A stretch of 64,000 nucleotides of DNA from JBNKHG01 sp050290225 (GTDB lineage Bacteria; Pseudomonadota; Gammaproteobacteria; Pseudomonadales; Cellvibrionaceae), in NCBI GenBank assembly GCA_050290225.1, contig JBNKHG010000056.1, forward strand, positions 146,632 to 210,631, read 5' to 3'. A program made the translations under genes and the position numbers. Below are positions 63,789-64,000 of the stretch, one piece after another (within the stretch, counting starts at the first letter, position 1; each line of letters starts with the position of its first letter). Below the pieces are notes generated by a model that was not told where the DNA came from, ran no database searches, and worked only from the letters and a program-made list of their open reading frames with translations.

Positions 63789-63816
63789 AGTATACAGAAG
63801 GGAAATTTTGTGTCAA
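63789..63816 (-). promoter_or_regulatory. Sigma-70 promoter of the riboswitch operon
   Basis: On the minus strand TTGACA (63811-63816), 16-bp spacer, TATACT (63789-63794). Predicted start near 63782, just upstream of the aptamer, giving a leader of about 410 nt. Confidence 0.8.
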
Positions 63817-63966
63817 GCAGACTGAAACCTGAGGGTCGAGCTGGAAAGCGGTTAAAACTAACCTGAATCCGTGACTTAAATAATTGAAAATATTCGTTTT
63901 TAACCACAAATTATAGTGTTTTTTGGTAAAATGCACCGCGTCAGAAATACACCCCATGAGTGAATA

Positions 63967-64000
63967 ATGAAGCGCTTCAAAATCGAACAATCTTCAGCCG
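63967..64000 (+). CDS. Start of an unidentified + strand gene (3' partial)
   Basis: ATG at 63967 followed by an open frame MKRFKIEQSSA running off the window. It is divergent from the riboswitch operon. The upstream ~100 bp are AT-rich and could hold its promoter. Too short to identify. Confidence 0.35.
   Translation, partial: MKRFKIEQSSA

Overview
The window is a gammaproteobacterial chromosome segment. Its gene order closely follows the Pseudomonas/Cellvibrionales backbone: cbrAB-pcnB-folK-panB, then pnp-rpsO-truB-rbfA-infB-nusA-rimP-tRNA-fMet-tRNA-Leu-secG-tpiA-glmM-folP-ftsH-rlmE/yhbY-greA-carBA-dapB-dnaJ-dnaK-grpE/recN-fur/bamE-rnfH-ratA-smpB-ssrA. This order, the CbrAB pair, the flagellar-type chemoreceptor promoter and two Na+-coupled transporters fit a motile, probably marine or salt-tolerant member of Pseudomonadales/Cellvibrionales. 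I cannot name the species.

Bases 1-7953 (mostly + strand): a CbrA-like sensor kinase cut by the window edge and its regulator CbrB. An A-rich intergenic region follows that looks like a CrcZ-type regulatory RNA, with a CbrB-like palindrome, a sigma-54 promoter and a terminator. Then come pcnB, folK, a deoxynucleoside kinase and panB. Bases 7980-37160 (mostly - strand): the translation and transcription block, two tRNAs, cell-wall, folate and protease genes, the carbamoyl-phosphate synthase genes, a chemoreceptor, dapB and the dnaK chaperone operon. Short CAAGC/CTTGC-type repeats lie in several spacers here. Bases 37161-45507: recN, fur, bamE, rnfH, ratA, two LeuT-type transporters on either side of a frameshifted smpB, and an intact tmRNA.

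Bases 45508-50963 form an accessory island abutting the 3' end of ssrA. It is AT-richer and fragmented. It holds parDE, an AlpA-like regulator, higBA, a truncated archaeo-eukaryotic-type primase gene, a decayed hipA and a complete hipB-hipS-hipT tripartite toxin-antitoxin operon.

Bases 50962-63816 are one long - strand transcription unit controlled by a cobalamin riboswitch. In transcription order it encodes a broken DUF1800 protein, a Tat-exported DUF1501 protein, a BtuB-like TonB-dependent receptor, DUF3649, a PepSY membrane protein, DUF3325, a membrane-anchored exported CobN-like chelatase subunit, a MotA/TolQ/ExbB-type channel protein and an ExbD-like DUF2149 protein. Several junctions overlap by ATGA or TGATG. 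No CobS or CobT motor gene is present. The most interesting hypothesis in the window is that this is a corrinoid or metal handling system in which a periplasmic CobN-like protein is driven by a dedicated proton channel instead of the AAA+ motor.
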